From: [Empedobacter] haloabium
GTDB lineage: Bacteria > Pseudomonadota > Gammaproteobacteria > Burkholderiales > Burkholderiaceae_D
DNA: 64,000 nt
Direction of reading: 5' to 3'
NCBI GenBank assembly: GCA_008011715.2
Contig: CP136508.1
Location: 868,001 to 932,000 of the forward strand
Part shown: positions 16,496 through 25,201 of the stretch, one piece after another
How positions within the stretch are numbered: position 1 is the stretch's first letter
How the letters are laid out: each line of letters opens with the position of its first letter
Made by a program: the position numbers and the translations under genes
The notes under the pieces: model-generated
Told to the model about the DNA's origin: nothing
Databases searched by the model: none
What the model saw: the letters and a program-made list of their open reading frames with translations, nothing else

Positions 16496-18619
16496 ATGCC
16501 TGCCTATTTCATCCCCAGCCGCATCCACCCCACGGCCGAGCAGACCGACCTGCAGACGGCGACGCAGCCCGTGGTGCTGGGCGAGGCCAACGCCGGCGCG
16601 GCCAAGACCACGACGCTGGCGCTGCGCATCGCCGAATCGCTGGCCCGCAACGTGGAGCCTGCGCGCATCCTGGCGCTGGCGTTCACGCCGGAGGCGCGCG
16701 ACGTGCTGCGCCAGCGCCTGCTGGACATCGGCGTGCCCTGGGACACGGTCAACCAGCTGGACATTCTCACCATCGAGGATCTGGCGATGCGCACCTTGGC
16801 GCAGCTGGAAGGCGAGGAGCTGAAACTGACCTTGCAGCCGCGCCGCCTGAAGACCCACGTGTGGCGCGCCATCGACGCGGTGGCGGCGCAGTACGCCGGT
16901 CGGCCCGGCAGCCGCTACGCGGAGCTGGACCTGCGCAAGTCCGAGATCGCCGTGTCGGGCTACCTCGACACGCTGTTGCGGCTGAAGGCGCGCATGGCGC
17001 TGCAGGGCGATTACGACGACGATCCGGTCGAGGCGGCCGAGGTGGCGGGCGCGCCGCTGACGGACTACCTGGTCGCGCTGGCCTACGAGACGATCCGCCT
17101 GGACGGTGCCGAGCAGGCGCAGTTCCGCACCCGCTTCGATCCGACCTACGACCTGGCGCGCATGCTGCGCCGTGAACCCGGCTGCGCCCAGGCCTTCCCG
17201 CGCTACCGCGTGATCGTCTGCGACGAGCTGCACGACATGAACGAGGCCAGCTTCGTCATCGTGGAAGCCTTGATCCGCGCCACCGGTGCGTTCTTCACCG
17301 GCGTGGGCGACAAGCACCAGGTCATCCACGACCAGCTGGGCGCCAGCCATGACTACCTGGATTTCCGCTTCCGCCACGCGTTCCCGGGCTTGCGCACCTA
17401 TCCGCTGACGACAACCTACCGCCACGGCCCGCACCTGACCCTGGCCATCGACGCCCTGATGGACAACCGCGGCAGCTCGGGCGTGCCCGATCACACGGAG
17501 ATCAGCCAGGCGCACTACGACACGGCCGAGGAGTGTGCGCAGCAGGTCGTGGCGGCGATCAAGGCATGGAAAAAGGACAAGCGCCGGCTGGAGCAGTGCG
17601 CGGTGCTGATGCGCGACCGGCACCAGTCGATCGCGCTGGAGAACGCGCTGATCGAGGCCGGCATCGGCTATCGCGTGCCCGTCATGAAGGGCTATATGCA
17701 GCGCGAGGAGATCCTGTTCCTGCGCGGTGTGCTGGCGATCACGCTGGACGACCTGCGTGCCGTGCCGTCTTACGAAGTGCGCACGGCCATCGTCGAGGCG
17801 CTGGCCGCGTTTGCCGGGGTGGAGGCGGCGGCCGGGTTCGAGAAGGTCAAGCACGATATCGCCAAGGAACCGTCGCTGTTGCCGGGCTTCTTCCGCGGCC
17901 ACCTGGGCGGCGACGCACTGGCCGACGCGGACACGGCGTTTGCCGACGTGATGCGTTATCTGCTGGACGTTGCGCCGGACAGCCCGGCCGGCGACGTGCT
18001 GGCCGAAGTCTGCCGGCGCATGGACGTGGCGGCGGTGGCGAAGCGCGTCTACGTCAATCCCTACGCGGCTTCCGTCGCGGCGCGCTCGATCGAGGGCCTG
18101 GTCGCGATGGCGCGCAAGTCGGGCCTGGGCCTGGCCGCGTTCTGGAAGAAGATCAACGCGGCCGAGGTGTTCGCCAGCCGCAAGCGCGAGAAGGACTTCG
18201 TGCACCTGGACTGCGTGGCCGACGTCAAGGGCCAGGAGTTCGGCCACGTGATCATGCCGTACCTCGAGGTGAACGAGTTCCCCAATCCGCTGCTGCCGGC
18301 GCGCACGGAGCGCAACCTGTTCTACGTGGGCGTCAGCCGCACGCGCCAGCGCCTGACCTTGCTTTCGCCGACGGATCCCGAGCGCCGCAGCGGCTTCCTG
18401 CGCCAGATGCAGATCGCCGCGGTGGCGCCGAAGGCCGACCAGGCGTTGCGCCAGCTGGAAGACAAGGTCGCGGAAGAGCGGCCGGTGCGGCTGTACCTGA
18501 CGGCGCGCTACGAGGACCGCGAGGAGGTGCGCCAGCTGGGGGCGCAGTTCGATACCGTGCGCAAGCAGTGGTATATCGATGCCGGGTTGGATACCGGGCC
18601 GTTCCAGCGGTGGTTGTGA
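16496..18619 (+). CDS. UvrD/Rep-type helicase with C-terminal DUF5710
   Basis: Superfamily 1 DNA helicase-like ATPase of 707 residues. The Walker A is unusual (GEANAGAAKTTT, residues 29-40). Other motifs are LALAFTPEARDVLRQRL, the Walker B-like YRVIVCDELHDMNE, the GDKHQVIHDQ box, TTYRHGPHL, and near the end VKGQEFGHVIMPYL and NLFYVGVSRTRQRLTLL. Residues about 662-707 (LYLTARYEDREEVRQLGAQF ... QWYIDAGLD) form a DUF5710 domain, a small module found on DNA primases and plasmid proteins. The start at MPAYFIPS is chosen over an ATG 13 codons upstream; neither has a clear Shine-Dalgarno. It stands alone, so its repair or mobile-element role is open. Confidence 0.85.
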   Translation: MPAYFIPSRIHPTAEQTDLQTATQPVVLGEANAGAAKTTTLALRIAESLARNVEPARILALAFTPEARDVLRQRLLDIGVPWDTVNQLDILTIEDLAMRTLAQLEGEELKLTLQPRRLKTHVWRAIDAVAAQYAGRPGSRYAELDLRKSEIAVSGYLDTLLRLKARMALQGDYDDDPVEAAEVAGAPLTDYLVALAYETIRLDGAEQAQFRTRFDPTYDLARMLRREPGCAQAFPRYRVIVCDELHDMNEASFVIVEALIRATGAFFTGVGDKHQVIHDQLGASHDYLDFRFRHAFPGLRTYPLTTTYRHGPHLTLAIDALMDNRGSSGVPDHTEISQAHYDTAEECAQQVVAAIKAWKKDKRRLEQCAVLMRDRHQSIALENALIEAGIGYRVPVMKGYMQREEILFLRGVLAITLDDLRAVPSYEVRTAIVEALAAFAGVEAAAGFEKVKHDIAKEPSLLPGFFRGHLGGDALADADTAFADVMRYLLDVAPDSPAGDVLAEVCRRMDVAAVAKRVYVNPYAASVAARSIEGLVAMARKSGLGLAAFWKKINAAEVFASRKREKDFVHLDCVADVKGQEFGHVIMPYLEVNEFPNPLLPARTERNLFYVGVSRTRQRLTLLSPTDPERRSGFLRQMQIAAVAPKADQALRQLEDKVAEERPVRLYLTARYEDREEVRQLGAQFDTVRKQWYIDAGLDTGPFQRWL

Positions 18620-18620
18620 C

Positions 18621-18736
18621 GGGTCAGGGTCTGCCGGATCGCCGTACCGCCCCGCAAGGGACTGACCCTGAAGTTCGGTTGAGTTCCTGCCATCGTAAGC
18701 AAACTTCGGGGTCAGTCCCTTGCAGGGACAGACCCC
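18621..18736. repeat. REP-like paired palindromes
   Basis: Left module AAGGGACTGACCCTGAAGTT (18656-18675) faces the right module AACTTCGGGGTCAGTCCCTT (18702-18721), which is followed by AGGGACAGACCCC. The whole block can fold as a long hairpin with side stems. It fills the gap between convergent genes, starting one base after the helicase stop and ending 2 bases before the ggt stop. It is the same family as at 0.1, 21.0, 36.0 and 58.2 kb. Confidence 0.8.
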
Positions 18737-18738
18737 AA

Positions 18739-20481
18739 TCAATGCGGCTTCTTCTGCACCAGTGCACTGCCAACCCCATGCCGTCGCGTCTCGCTGACCG
18801 CCGTCACGGTGCCGTCGGGGTTGAACACGATGGCATTGGCCGCGCCGATTTCTTCTGGCCTGCTGCTCCAGCGCTGGCCGTGACCGGCCAGCGCCGCCGC
18901 CTGCGTCGACCCCGCGAAGCCCGGTTCGACGTCGGTCTCGGCGGCGTTGCGCTGCGACAGCCGTGGCGCAGCGATGGCTTCGTCCATCGGCATGCCGAAG
19001 TCGACGTGGTTGACGATCGTCTGCAGCACCGTCGTGATGATCGTCGCGCCGCCCGGGCTGCCCACCGTGAACGCCGGCTTGCCGTCGCGCAGGACGATCG
19101 TCGGCGCCATGCTGCTGCGCGGGCGCTTGCCGCCTTCGACCACGTTCGGGTGCGGGCCTGAAAAATCGAAGTCGGTCAGTTCGTTATTGAGCAGGAAGCC
19201 ATGGCCTGGCACGACGATGCCGCTGCCACCCCAGGATTCGATGGTGAACGTGTAGGCGACGATATTGCCCTGCTTGTCGGACACGGCCAGGTGCGTCGTG
19301 TGGGCGCTTTCGCGCTGCAGCTTGGCGCCAGATGGGCGCAGCGGCACGCTGGCGTCGCTCTGGAACGCGTACGGGTCGCCCGCCGCGACGGGACCGGCCG
19401 CGGCTTTCTGCTGGTCGATCAGCGCACGTCGTTTGGCCGCGTATTCCTTGCTCAGCAAGCCCGCCACCGGCGCCTCCACGTATTCCGGGTCGGCCAGGTA
19501 GGCATTGCGGTCGGCGAAGGCCAGCCGGCTGGCTTCCAGGTACAGATGCTCGGCCTGGGCGCGCGGCAGCTTGCCCAGGTCGAAGCCTTCCAGGATGTTC
19601 AGCGCCTCCGCCACGGCGATGCCGCCGCTGCCCGGCAGGCCCATGCCGTACAGGTCGTAGCCGCGGTAGCTGCTGCGCACCGGCTGGCGCAGGCGCGCCT
19701 CGTAGTTGGCCAGGTCGGCCAGCGTCATGCTGCCGCCGCGCACCGAGGCGCCCGTGCCGACCGGCGGCCGGTTGACGGCATCGACGATGGCGCGTGCGAT
19801 CGCTCCCTCGTAGAAGGCGCGCGCACCGCTCTTGGCGAGCATGCGGTAGGTCTGCGCCAGGTCCGGGTTGCGCAGCACGGTGCCAGCCTTGATCGCCTTG
19901 CCGTTGCGCAGGTAGAGCGCGGCGGTGGCGGGGAACTGGCGGAACTTGGCCGTGTTTTCCTCGACCAGGCGGGCGAAATTGTCGTTGACGACGAAGCCGC
20001 CCTGCGCCACCTTGATCGCCGGTGCCAGTACCTGCCCGAACGACATCGTGCCGTAGCGCTGCAGCGCCTCGTGCCAGCCGCGCACCGTGCCCGGCACGCC
20101 CACCGACAGGCCGCTGGCCACGACGGTGTCGAAATCGAGCTCCTTGCCGTTGGCTGTGAAGATCGTCGGCATATAGGCCGCCGGCGCCGTCTCGCGGTGA
20201 TCGATGGTGATGACGCGTTTTTCCTTGGCCAGGTAGACGACCATGAAGCCGCCGCCGCCGATGCCGCAGCTGAACGGGTCCGTCACGCCGAGGGTGGCGG
20301 CCGCGGCGACGGCCGCGTCGATCGCGTTGCCGCCCTGGTTGAGGATTGTCAGCGCGGACTGCGAGGCCTGCTCGCTGATGGTGGCGACGGCGCCGCCGGT
20401 GCCTGTCGCCACCGGTGTCTTCGCGTGGGCCGTGACGGCGATGGAGAGGACAATGGTGCAAAGCGTCAGGCGGATCGGCAT
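18739..20481 (-). CDS. ggt: Gamma-glutamyltransferase
   Basis: Periplasmic N-terminal-nucleophile enzyme of 580 residues that hydrolyses or transfers the gamma-glutamyl group of glutathione. The signal peptide is LTLCTIVLSIAVTAHA (residues 5-20). Self-cleavage makes two subunits, and the nucleophile is Thr395 in SAHTTHLAV. The family blocks DPFSCGIGGGGFMVVY, DHRETAP, the Gly-Ser-Gly-Gly loop at LPGSGGIAVAEAL and the small-subunit end GSPGGATIITTVLQTIVN are intact. A small lipoprotein gene lies 7 bases upstream and may be co-transcribed. The length and motifs match active bacterial GGT. Confidence 0.95.
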   Translation of the reverse strand: MPIRLTLCTIVLSIAVTAHAKTPVATGTGGAVATISEQASQSALTILNQGGNAIDAAVAAAATLGVTDPFSCGIGGGGFMVVYLAKEKRVITIDHRETAPAAYMPTIFTANGKELDFDTVVASGLSVGVPGTVRGWHEALQRYGTMSFGQVLAPAIKVAQGGFVVNDNFARLVEENTAKFRQFPATAALYLRNGKAIKAGTVLRNPDLAQTYRMLAKSGARAFYEGAIARAIVDAVNRPPVGTGASVRGGSMTLADLANYEARLRQPVRSSYRGYDLYGMGLPGSGGIAVAEALNILEGFDLGKLPRAQAEHLYLEASRLAFADRNAYLADPEYVEAPVAGLLSKEYAAKRRALIDQQKAAAGPVAAGDPYAFQSDASVPLRPSGAKLQRESAHTTHLAVSDKQGNIVAYTFTIESWGGSGIVVPGHGFLLNNELTDFDFSGPHPNVVEGGKRPRSSMAPTIVLRDGKPAFTVGSPGGATIITTVLQTIVNHVDFGMPMDEAIAAPRLSQRNAAETDVEPGFAGSTQAAALAGHGQRWSSRPEEIGAANAIVFNPDGTVTAVSETRRHGVGSALVQKKPH

Positions 20482-20488
20482 GGTGGCG

Positions 20489-20947
20489 TCAGTTGGCAGG
20501 TGAGATGGTGACGCGTACGTTGACGCGGTAGTCCGGAGCGGGCGTGTGCAGCGCCGTCGGCGCGGGCGGCTCGTGGTTTTCCAGCGCGAACGTCAGGCCG
20601 TCCTGCGTCACGCTGGGGCCGGCGTTCGGCATGTCCTCGGCCAGCACGAATTCGCGGCTGCCCGCCGCGTTGGTGAGATTGAAGGTGTAGCTGATGTAGC
20701 CGGCCCAGACGCACACGGCACCGGGCCGGCAGCGGCTGTCGTTGACGCGCTCGAGCTTCAGGGTCGTGCCCGGCGCCAATGTCGCCGTCTCGCCCTGGCG
20801 CAGCGTGTAGCTGGCGCTGGTGCGGGGGGTGTCCTTCTTCTCCGTCATGACTGCCTCCGAAGTGGCGTTGCCTTGCGTTGCGGAACAGGCGGCGACGATG
20901 CCGACGGTCAGGGCGGCACCGAGGGCGGTGATGAATGTACCTTGCAT
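20489..20947 (-). CDS. Putative lipoprotein
   Basis: A 152-residue protein with a lipoprotein signal (LTVGIVAAC, lipid-anchored Cys21), predicted to be membrane-anchored. The mature part is a beta-type domain: GETATLAPGTTLKLERVNDSR, then CRPGAVCVWAGYISYTFNLT with two Cys that may pair, then LTFALENHEP and a final strand YRVNVRVTI. I do not recognise a named family. The start MQGTFITALG follows CCAGGAGG; longer in-frame extensions lack a signal. It is encoded 7 bases upstream of ggt on the same strand. Confidence 0.7.
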   Translation of the reverse strand: MQGTFITALGAALTVGIVAACSATQGNATSEAVMTEKKDTPRTSASYTLRQGETATLAPGTTLKLERVNDSRCRPGAVCVWAGYISYTFNLTNAAGSREFVLAEDMPNAGPSVTQDGLTFALENHEPPAPTALHTPAPDYRVNVRVTISPAN

Positions 20948-21038
20948 AAGTCCTCCTGGCGGGTGGCCGAGGGACGATCTTAGCGAAAAAACATCACGCC
21001 AGCCGCACGGCTGAGTGCAATAAATGCAATATTGCCTG

Positions 21039-21062
21039 AAAAATGGGGTCTGTCCCCATTTT
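21039..21062. terminator. Bidirectional terminator-like REP hairpin
   Basis: TGGGG (21044-21048) and CCCCA (21054-21058) form a stem around TCTGT, flanked by A-run and T-run, so the hairpin has a U-tract on either strand. The core GGGGTCTGTCCCC is the REP family word of this window. It sits between rpoH and the lipoprotein gene. Confidence 0.6.
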
Positions 21063-21071
21063 CTGGGCAAT

Positions 21072-21093
21072 AAAAAACCGGGCCGTGGCCCGG
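21072..21093 (-). terminator. Rho-independent terminator of rpoH
   Basis: Read on the minus strand, the stem CCGGGCC/GGCCCGG (21093-21078) is followed by TTTTTT (21077-21072). It lies 22 bases after the rpoH stop codon. Confidence 0.85.
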
Positions 21094-21114
21094 TTGTTGT
21101 TTGCGTGCAGCGCC

Positions 21115-22014
21115 TTACACGTAGGCGGCCAGCGCGCCCTTCATTTTCTTCAGCGCGGCCGATTCGATCTGGCGGATGCGCTCGGCGGAAACACCGAACT
21201 CGTCGGCCAGCGTGTGCAGCGTGGCGCCCGAGCCGTCGTCGTTGGCCAGCCAGCGCGCTTCGACGATGCGACGCGAACGCGGGTCCAGCTTCGACAGCGC
21301 CGTCTCCAGGCCCTCGGACTGCAGGCGGGTGACTTGCTCCGCTTCCAGTACCTTGGTCGGCTCGTTCTGGTCCGACGACAGGTAGGCGATCGGGGCGAAC
21401 TTGTCGTCCTCGTCGTCCGTCGGCGATTCCAGCGCGATGTCGCGGCCAGACAGGCGGGTTTCCATCTCGATCACTTCCTCGCGCTTGACGTCCAGCATCT
21501 TGGCCAGCTGGTCGATCTGGCCCGGCGTCATCGCATCCAGCCCCTGCTTGTGGCTGCGCAGGTTGAAAAACAGCTTGCGTTGCGCCTTGGTCGTCGCCAC
21601 TTTCACCAGGCGCCAGTTTTTCAGGATGTATTCATGCATCTCAGCCTTGATCCAGTGCATCGCGTACGACACGAGACGGACACCCTGGTCCGGGTCGAAG
21701 CGCTTGACCGCCTTCATCAGGCCGATATTGCCTTCTTGAATCAGATCGGCGTGCGGCAGACCGTAGCCCAGGTAGCCGCGAGCGATCGAGACCACGAGAC
21801 GCAGGTGCGACAACACCAGCTTCTCGGCGGCCTTCAGGTCGTTGTTGTCCTTCAGGCGCCGGCCCAGCTGGACTTCCTCGTCGTGCGTCAGCATCGGCAG
21901 GCGGTTCACCGCGGAAATGTAGGCGTCCAGGTTGCCCAGGTTGCCGCTGAACCCGAGGCCCAAAGCACTCGTGCCGGCTGGAACCAGGGCGGTAGGTGCG
22001 GACATCATAGTCAT
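21115..22014 (-). CDS. rpoH: RNA polymerase heat-shock sigma factor RpoH (sigma-32)
   Basis: Directs RNA polymerase to heat-shock promoters. About 299 residues. Region 2 contains LVLSHLRLVVSIARGYLGYG and LPHADLIQEGNIGLMKAVKRFD, the RpoH box is KAQRKLFFNLR, and region 4 ends GVSAERIRQIESAALKKMK. Several Met codons cluster at the start; I choose MTMMSAPT because GAGGA lies 6 bases upstream, while the ATG two codons earlier abuts it. It follows ftsY-ftsE-ftsX on the same strand, as in many proteobacteria, but has its own CIRCE-covered promoter at 22159-22188 and its own terminator. Confidence 0.96.
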   Translation of the reverse strand: MTMMSAPTALVPAGTSALGLGFSGNLGNLDAYISAVNRLPMLTHDEEVQLGRRLKDNNDLKAAEKLVLSHLRLVVSIARGYLGYGLPHADLIQEGNIGLMKAVKRFDPDQGVRLVSYAMHWIKAEMHEYILKNWRLVKVATTKAQRKLFFNLRSHKQGLDAMTPGQIDQLAKMLDVKREEVIEMETRLSGRDIALESPTDDEDDKFAPIAYLSSDQNEPTKVLEAEQVTRLQSEGLETALSKLDPRSRRIVEARWLANDDGSGATLHTLADEFGVSAERIRQIESAALKKMKGALAAYV

Positions 22015-22158
22015 TTTCATTCCTCGCTTGAAGGTGGTGCGTAGGCCATGCGGGATTGCAGAGGGCACTGTCTAGGCATACAGCATGCAGCGTCCAACTT
22101 AAAGCCGTCTTAACCGCAAGATGACGCTACTTTGTGTCTCGACGTTGCGTTTGAACAT

Positions 22159-22188
22159 ATATTAGCACTCTCGCTCGTTGAGTGCCAA
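22159..22188 (-). promoter_or_regulatory. CIRCE element on the rpoH promoter
   Basis: TTAGCACTC-N9-GAGTGCCAA (22162-22188) matches the HrcA operator CIRCE (TTAGCACTC-N9-GAGTGCTAA) at 17 of 18 arm positions. On the minus strand the same bases give a sigma-70 promoter: -35 TTGGCA (22188-22183), 18-base spacer, -10 TAATAT (22164-22159). Bound HrcA would cover both boxes. The rpoH start codon is about 145 bases downstream. Confidence 0.92.
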
Positions 22189-22401
22189 TCGCTGCGTTTC
22201 TATGGTCCCGATAGCAAAACGCTATGGCCTGAGCGGGCGCGAACGGGTACGCGTTGTAACCGGGAGTCTAGCCCGGTCGGCAGAAATCCAGTGGTCGTAT
22301 CAGCGTGAATCCAGATTAGCGCGGCCGCGCGCGCCCACTCTGTGCGTGAACGCACCCTCGTGCGGTCGCCCGCAGGGCGACGCAAAGGTAGACAGAGAGG
22401 G

Positions 22402-22419
22402 TGTCGGAACGTTCCGACA
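22402..22419. repeat. Perfect 18-bp palindrome downstream of ftsX
   Basis: TGTCGGAACGTTCCGACA is a perfect palindrome 27 bases after the ftsX stop, with no T-run. The rest of the 257-base stretch 22189-22445 holds no convincing gene. It could be a weak terminator or a protein-binding site. Confidence 0.5.
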
Positions 22420-22445
22420 ACGGCGCGGGAGGCGCCGCCGTCGGG

Positions 22446-23360
22446 CTAGGACAGCCTTGCCAGCTGGCGCCGCACGGACAGCGCCGCGCCGACCAGGCCG
22501 AGACCGGCGGACAGCGCCAGCAGCAGCGCCATCGCCAGCGGCTCCAAGGGAGAGAGCTGGAACTCGGACGCATACAGCCGGGCAAACTCGGCGATCGCCG
22601 TGTTCAGCGGCCGCAGCGACAGGGCCACCGCACCCAGCGCGGCGGCACCGGCGCACAGGCCCAGCAGCGCGCCGGTGTAGTAGAACGGGCGCTGGATATA
22701 GGTGTCGGTGGCGCCGATCAGGCGCAGCACGAGGATTTCCTCGCGTTGTGTCAGCACCTGCAGGCGGATCGTGTTGAACACGACGGCGATGACGACGGTG
22801 CCCAGCGTGGCAGCCAGCAGCAACAGGCCCATGCGCAGCACGCCCAGCAGCGCGGCCAGCCGCTTGACCCAGGCCGAGTCGACCTGCACCGATTCCACGC
22901 CGGGGATGGCGCGCAACTGCTCGGCCACCTCGTCCACGTGCGCGCTCTGGGCGGCGCTCTGGAAGGCGTTCAGCTTGACCACGTAGCTGTCCGGCAGCGG
23001 GTTGTCGCCGAGGGTGTCGATGACGCCGGCCAGGCCGTTCTTGTCCTGCAGCTCGGCCAGCGCGGCCTCGCGCGGCACGAACACGATGCGGGCATCCTTC
23101 GCCACGGCGCGCAGCGAGCCGGCCATGCCTTGGGCATGCTCGCGTGGCAGGTCCTGTTTCAGGAACACCGAGAGCTCCGGATCGACCGACAGCTGCTCCG
23201 ACATCGGCCGCACGTTGTCCAGCACCGTCACGCCGGCGAACGGCAGCGCCAGCGCAATGGCCACGACCAGGATATTGAACAGGAAACTGCCCGGCGCGCG
23301 GCGCACGTGCACCAGCGCAGAGCCGAGGGCAAACCCGTGTTGACGCAGCCAGCCCGTCAT
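22446..23360 (-). CDS. ftsX: Cell division protein FtsX
   Basis: Membrane subunit of the FtsEX complex, which couples ATP hydrolysis to septal peptidoglycan hydrolases. 304 residues in the FtsX layout: a cytoplasmic N-terminus, a first membrane helix (SFLFNILVVAIALALPFAGV), a periplasmic loop (residues about 50-165) that would bind an EnvC-type activator, then three helices with the cytoplasmic motif VLTQREEILVLRLIGATDTYIQRP. It overlaps ftsE by 4 bases and ends the ftsY-ftsE-ftsX unit. The degenerate ABC permease role is known for the family. Confidence 0.95.
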   Translation of the reverse strand: MTGWLRQHGFALGSALVHVRRAPGSFLFNILVVAIALALPFAGVTVLDNVRPMSEQLSVDPELSVFLKQDLPREHAQGMAGSLRAVAKDARIVFVPREAALAELQDKNGLAGVIDTLGDNPLPDSYVVKLNAFQSAAQSAHVDEVAEQLRAIPGVESVQVDSAWVKRLAALLGVLRMGLLLLAATLGTVVIAVVFNTIRLQVLTQREEILVLRLIGATDTYIQRPFYYTGALLGLCAGAAALGAVALSLRPLNTAIAEFARLYASEFQLSPLEPLAMALLLALSAGLGLVGAALSVRRQLARLS

Positions 23361-24016
23361 GCCGCCTCCGGCTGCAGTTCGCCTTGCGCCAGGCGGATCA
23401 CGCGGGCGCCGCTTTCCAGCACCAGGTCGTCGTGGGTCGAGATCAGGCAGGTGACGCCTACCTTGTTGAACGCGCGCAGCGCATCGAATACCTTGTTGGC
23501 GCTGGCACGGTCCAGGTTGGCCGTCGGCTCGTCCGCCAGGATGATCTGCGGGCGATTGACGATGGCGCGGGCGATCGACACGCGCTGCTGCTCCCCGCCG
23601 GACAGGGCCAGCGGCGCCGCGTTGGCGCGCGCCAGCAGGCCCACCTTGTCCAGCGCGGCGCGGGCCCGCTCCTCGGCTTGCGCGCGCGCCAGGCCCGTGA
23701 CGAGCATCGGCATCATCACGTTGGCCAGCACGGAACGGTCCGTCAGCAGGCGCTGCTGCTGGAAGATCAGGCCCAGGTTACGGCGCAGGAACGGCACGCC
23801 GGCGGCCTTCAGCCTGCCGATATCGGTGCCGTTGACGGTGACCTTGCCCGCGCTGGGCCGCTCCATCGCGGCGATCATCTTCAGCAGGGTGGACTTGCCC
23901 GCGCCGGACGGGCCGGCCAGGAACACCAGCTCGCCCTTGCCGATGGTGAGCGTGACGTCACGCAGGGCCAGCGCATCGCCGGCGTATCGCTTCGATACGT
24001 TCTGGAATTCGATCAT
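23357..24016 (-). CDS. ftsE: Cell division ATP-binding protein FtsE
   Basis: ATPase partner of FtsX at the division site, 219 residues. Walker A GPSGAGKST, Q-loop FQQQRLLTDRSV, signature ALSGGEQQRVSIARA, Walker B ILADEPTANLD and the H-loop STHDD are all present. It opens MIEFQNVSKRYAGDALALRD. ATP-driven FtsEX activates amidases for septum splitting. It lies 6 bases after ftsY and overlaps ftsX, so the three are co-translated. Confidence 0.97.
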   Translation of the reverse strand: MIEFQNVSKRYAGDALALRDVTLTIGKGELVFLAGPSGAGKSTLLKMIAAMERPSAGKVTVNGTDIGRLKAAGVPFLRRNLGLIFQQQRLLTDRSVLANVMMPMLVTGLARAQAEERARAALDKVGLLARANAAPLALSGGEQQRVSIARAIVNRPQIILADEPTANLDRASANKVFDALRAFNKVGVTCLISTHDDLVLESGARVIRLAQGELQPEAA

Positions 24017-24022
24017 GGGGCC

Positions 24023-25075
24023 TCAGCCGAGCAGGGCTTCAACGAACTCGGCCGCGTTGAACGGCTGCAGGTCCTCGATCTTCTCGCCGATGCCGATGAA
24101 GTACACGGGCACGGGGCGCACGCGCGCGATCGCCGCGATGACGCCGCCTTTGGCCGTACCGTCCAGCTTGGTGATGATCAGGCCGGACAGTTGCAGCGCG
24201 TCGTCGAAGGCCTTGACCTGCGCCAGCGCGTTCTGGCCCGTATTGCCGTCGATGACGAGCAGGGTTTCATGCGGCGCGCCGTCCATGCCCTTGCCGATCA
24301 CGCGCTTGATCTTCTTCAGTTCTTCCATCAGGTGCAGCTGGGTGGGCAGGCGGCCGGCCGTGTCGATCATGACGACGTTGGTGCCGCGCGCCTTGCCGGA
24401 CTGGACCGCGTCGAACGACACGGCGGCCGGGTCGCCCGACTCCTGCGACACGACGGTGACGTTGTTGCGCTGGCCCCAGACCATCAACTGTTCGCGTGCG
24501 GCGGCGCGGAAGGTGTCGCCGGCCGCCAGCAGCACGGACTGGCCGTGCGCCTGCATGTGCTTGGCGAGCTTGCCGATCGTCGTCGTCTTGCCGGCGCCGT
24601 TGACGCCGGAAATCATCATCACGGTGGGCTGGTGCCGGCCCAGCTCGAACGGTTTTTCCAGCGGACGCAGCAGGTCGATCAGCAGTTCCTTCAGCGCGCC
24701 CTTGACGGCGGCGGCGTCCAGCAGCTTGTCTTCCTTGACCTTGCGCTTGAGGGCGTCCAGCAGGTATTGGGTGGCGTCGATGCCGGCATCGGACATCAGC
24801 AGGGCCGCTTCCAGCTCGTCGTACAGGTCGTCGTCGATGCGGGCGCCGACGAACAGCACGGACAGGTTGGCGGAGGTCTTCGACAGGCCCGCCTTCAGGC
24901 GGCTCATCCACGATTGCTTCGGCTCGGGCCGGGCCGCCGTTTCGACTTCGAAGTCGAGCAGCGAGCTGTCCGGCGTGGCCGGGGAGGGCGCGGCAGCGGC
25001 GGGCGCGCTGGCCGGCGCCGTCACCGGTGGTGTCGCCTCGGGAGTAACGGTTTTTTTCTTGAAGAAGCTGAACAT
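24023..25075 (-). CDS. ftsY: Signal recognition particle receptor FtsY
   Basis: SRP-receptor GTPase of 350 residues that docks ribosome-SRP complexes at the membrane. The N-terminus has a short basic anchor (MFSFFKKKTVTP) and an Ala/Pro-rich linker shorter than the E. coli acidic domain. The N domain follows (KTSANLSVLFVGARIDDDLYDELEAAL), then the G domain: GVNGAGKTTT, DTFRAAAREQL, VMIDTAGRLPTQ and TKLDGTAKGG, ending EDLQPFNAAEFVEALLG. It is the first gene of the ftsY-ftsE-ftsX unit. Confidence 0.97.
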   Translation of the reverse strand: MFSFFKKKTVTPEATPPVTAPASAPAAAAPSPATPDSSLLDFEVETAARPEPKQSWMSRLKAGLSKTSANLSVLFVGARIDDDLYDELEAALLMSDAGIDATQYLLDALKRKVKEDKLLDAAAVKGALKELLIDLLRPLEKPFELGRHQPTVMMISGVNGAGKTTTIGKLAKHMQAHGQSVLLAAGDTFRAAAREQLMVWGQRNNVTVVSQESGDPAAVSFDAVQSGKARGTNVVMIDTAGRLPTQLHLMEELKKIKRVIGKGMDGAPHETLLVIDGNTGQNALAQVKAFDDALQLSGLIITKLDGTAKGGVIAAIARVRPVPVYFIGIGEKIEDLQPFNAAEFVEALLG

Positions 25076-25201
25076 TGGTGTGCGGTAGAGGGCGCGACGG
25101 CCATGCAGGCCGGAATCACCGGCTATTCTACCAGAGCGCTACCGTCAAGCCCCGCATCCGCTTGCCAATCTGCCATCGGTGCCTGTCGCCGGGGGGCTCG
25201 T

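Noticed and set aside
22401..25088. Long plus-strand open frame opposite ftsX, ftsE and ftsY
   Set aside because: It spans three well-supported minus-strand genes and has no family features.
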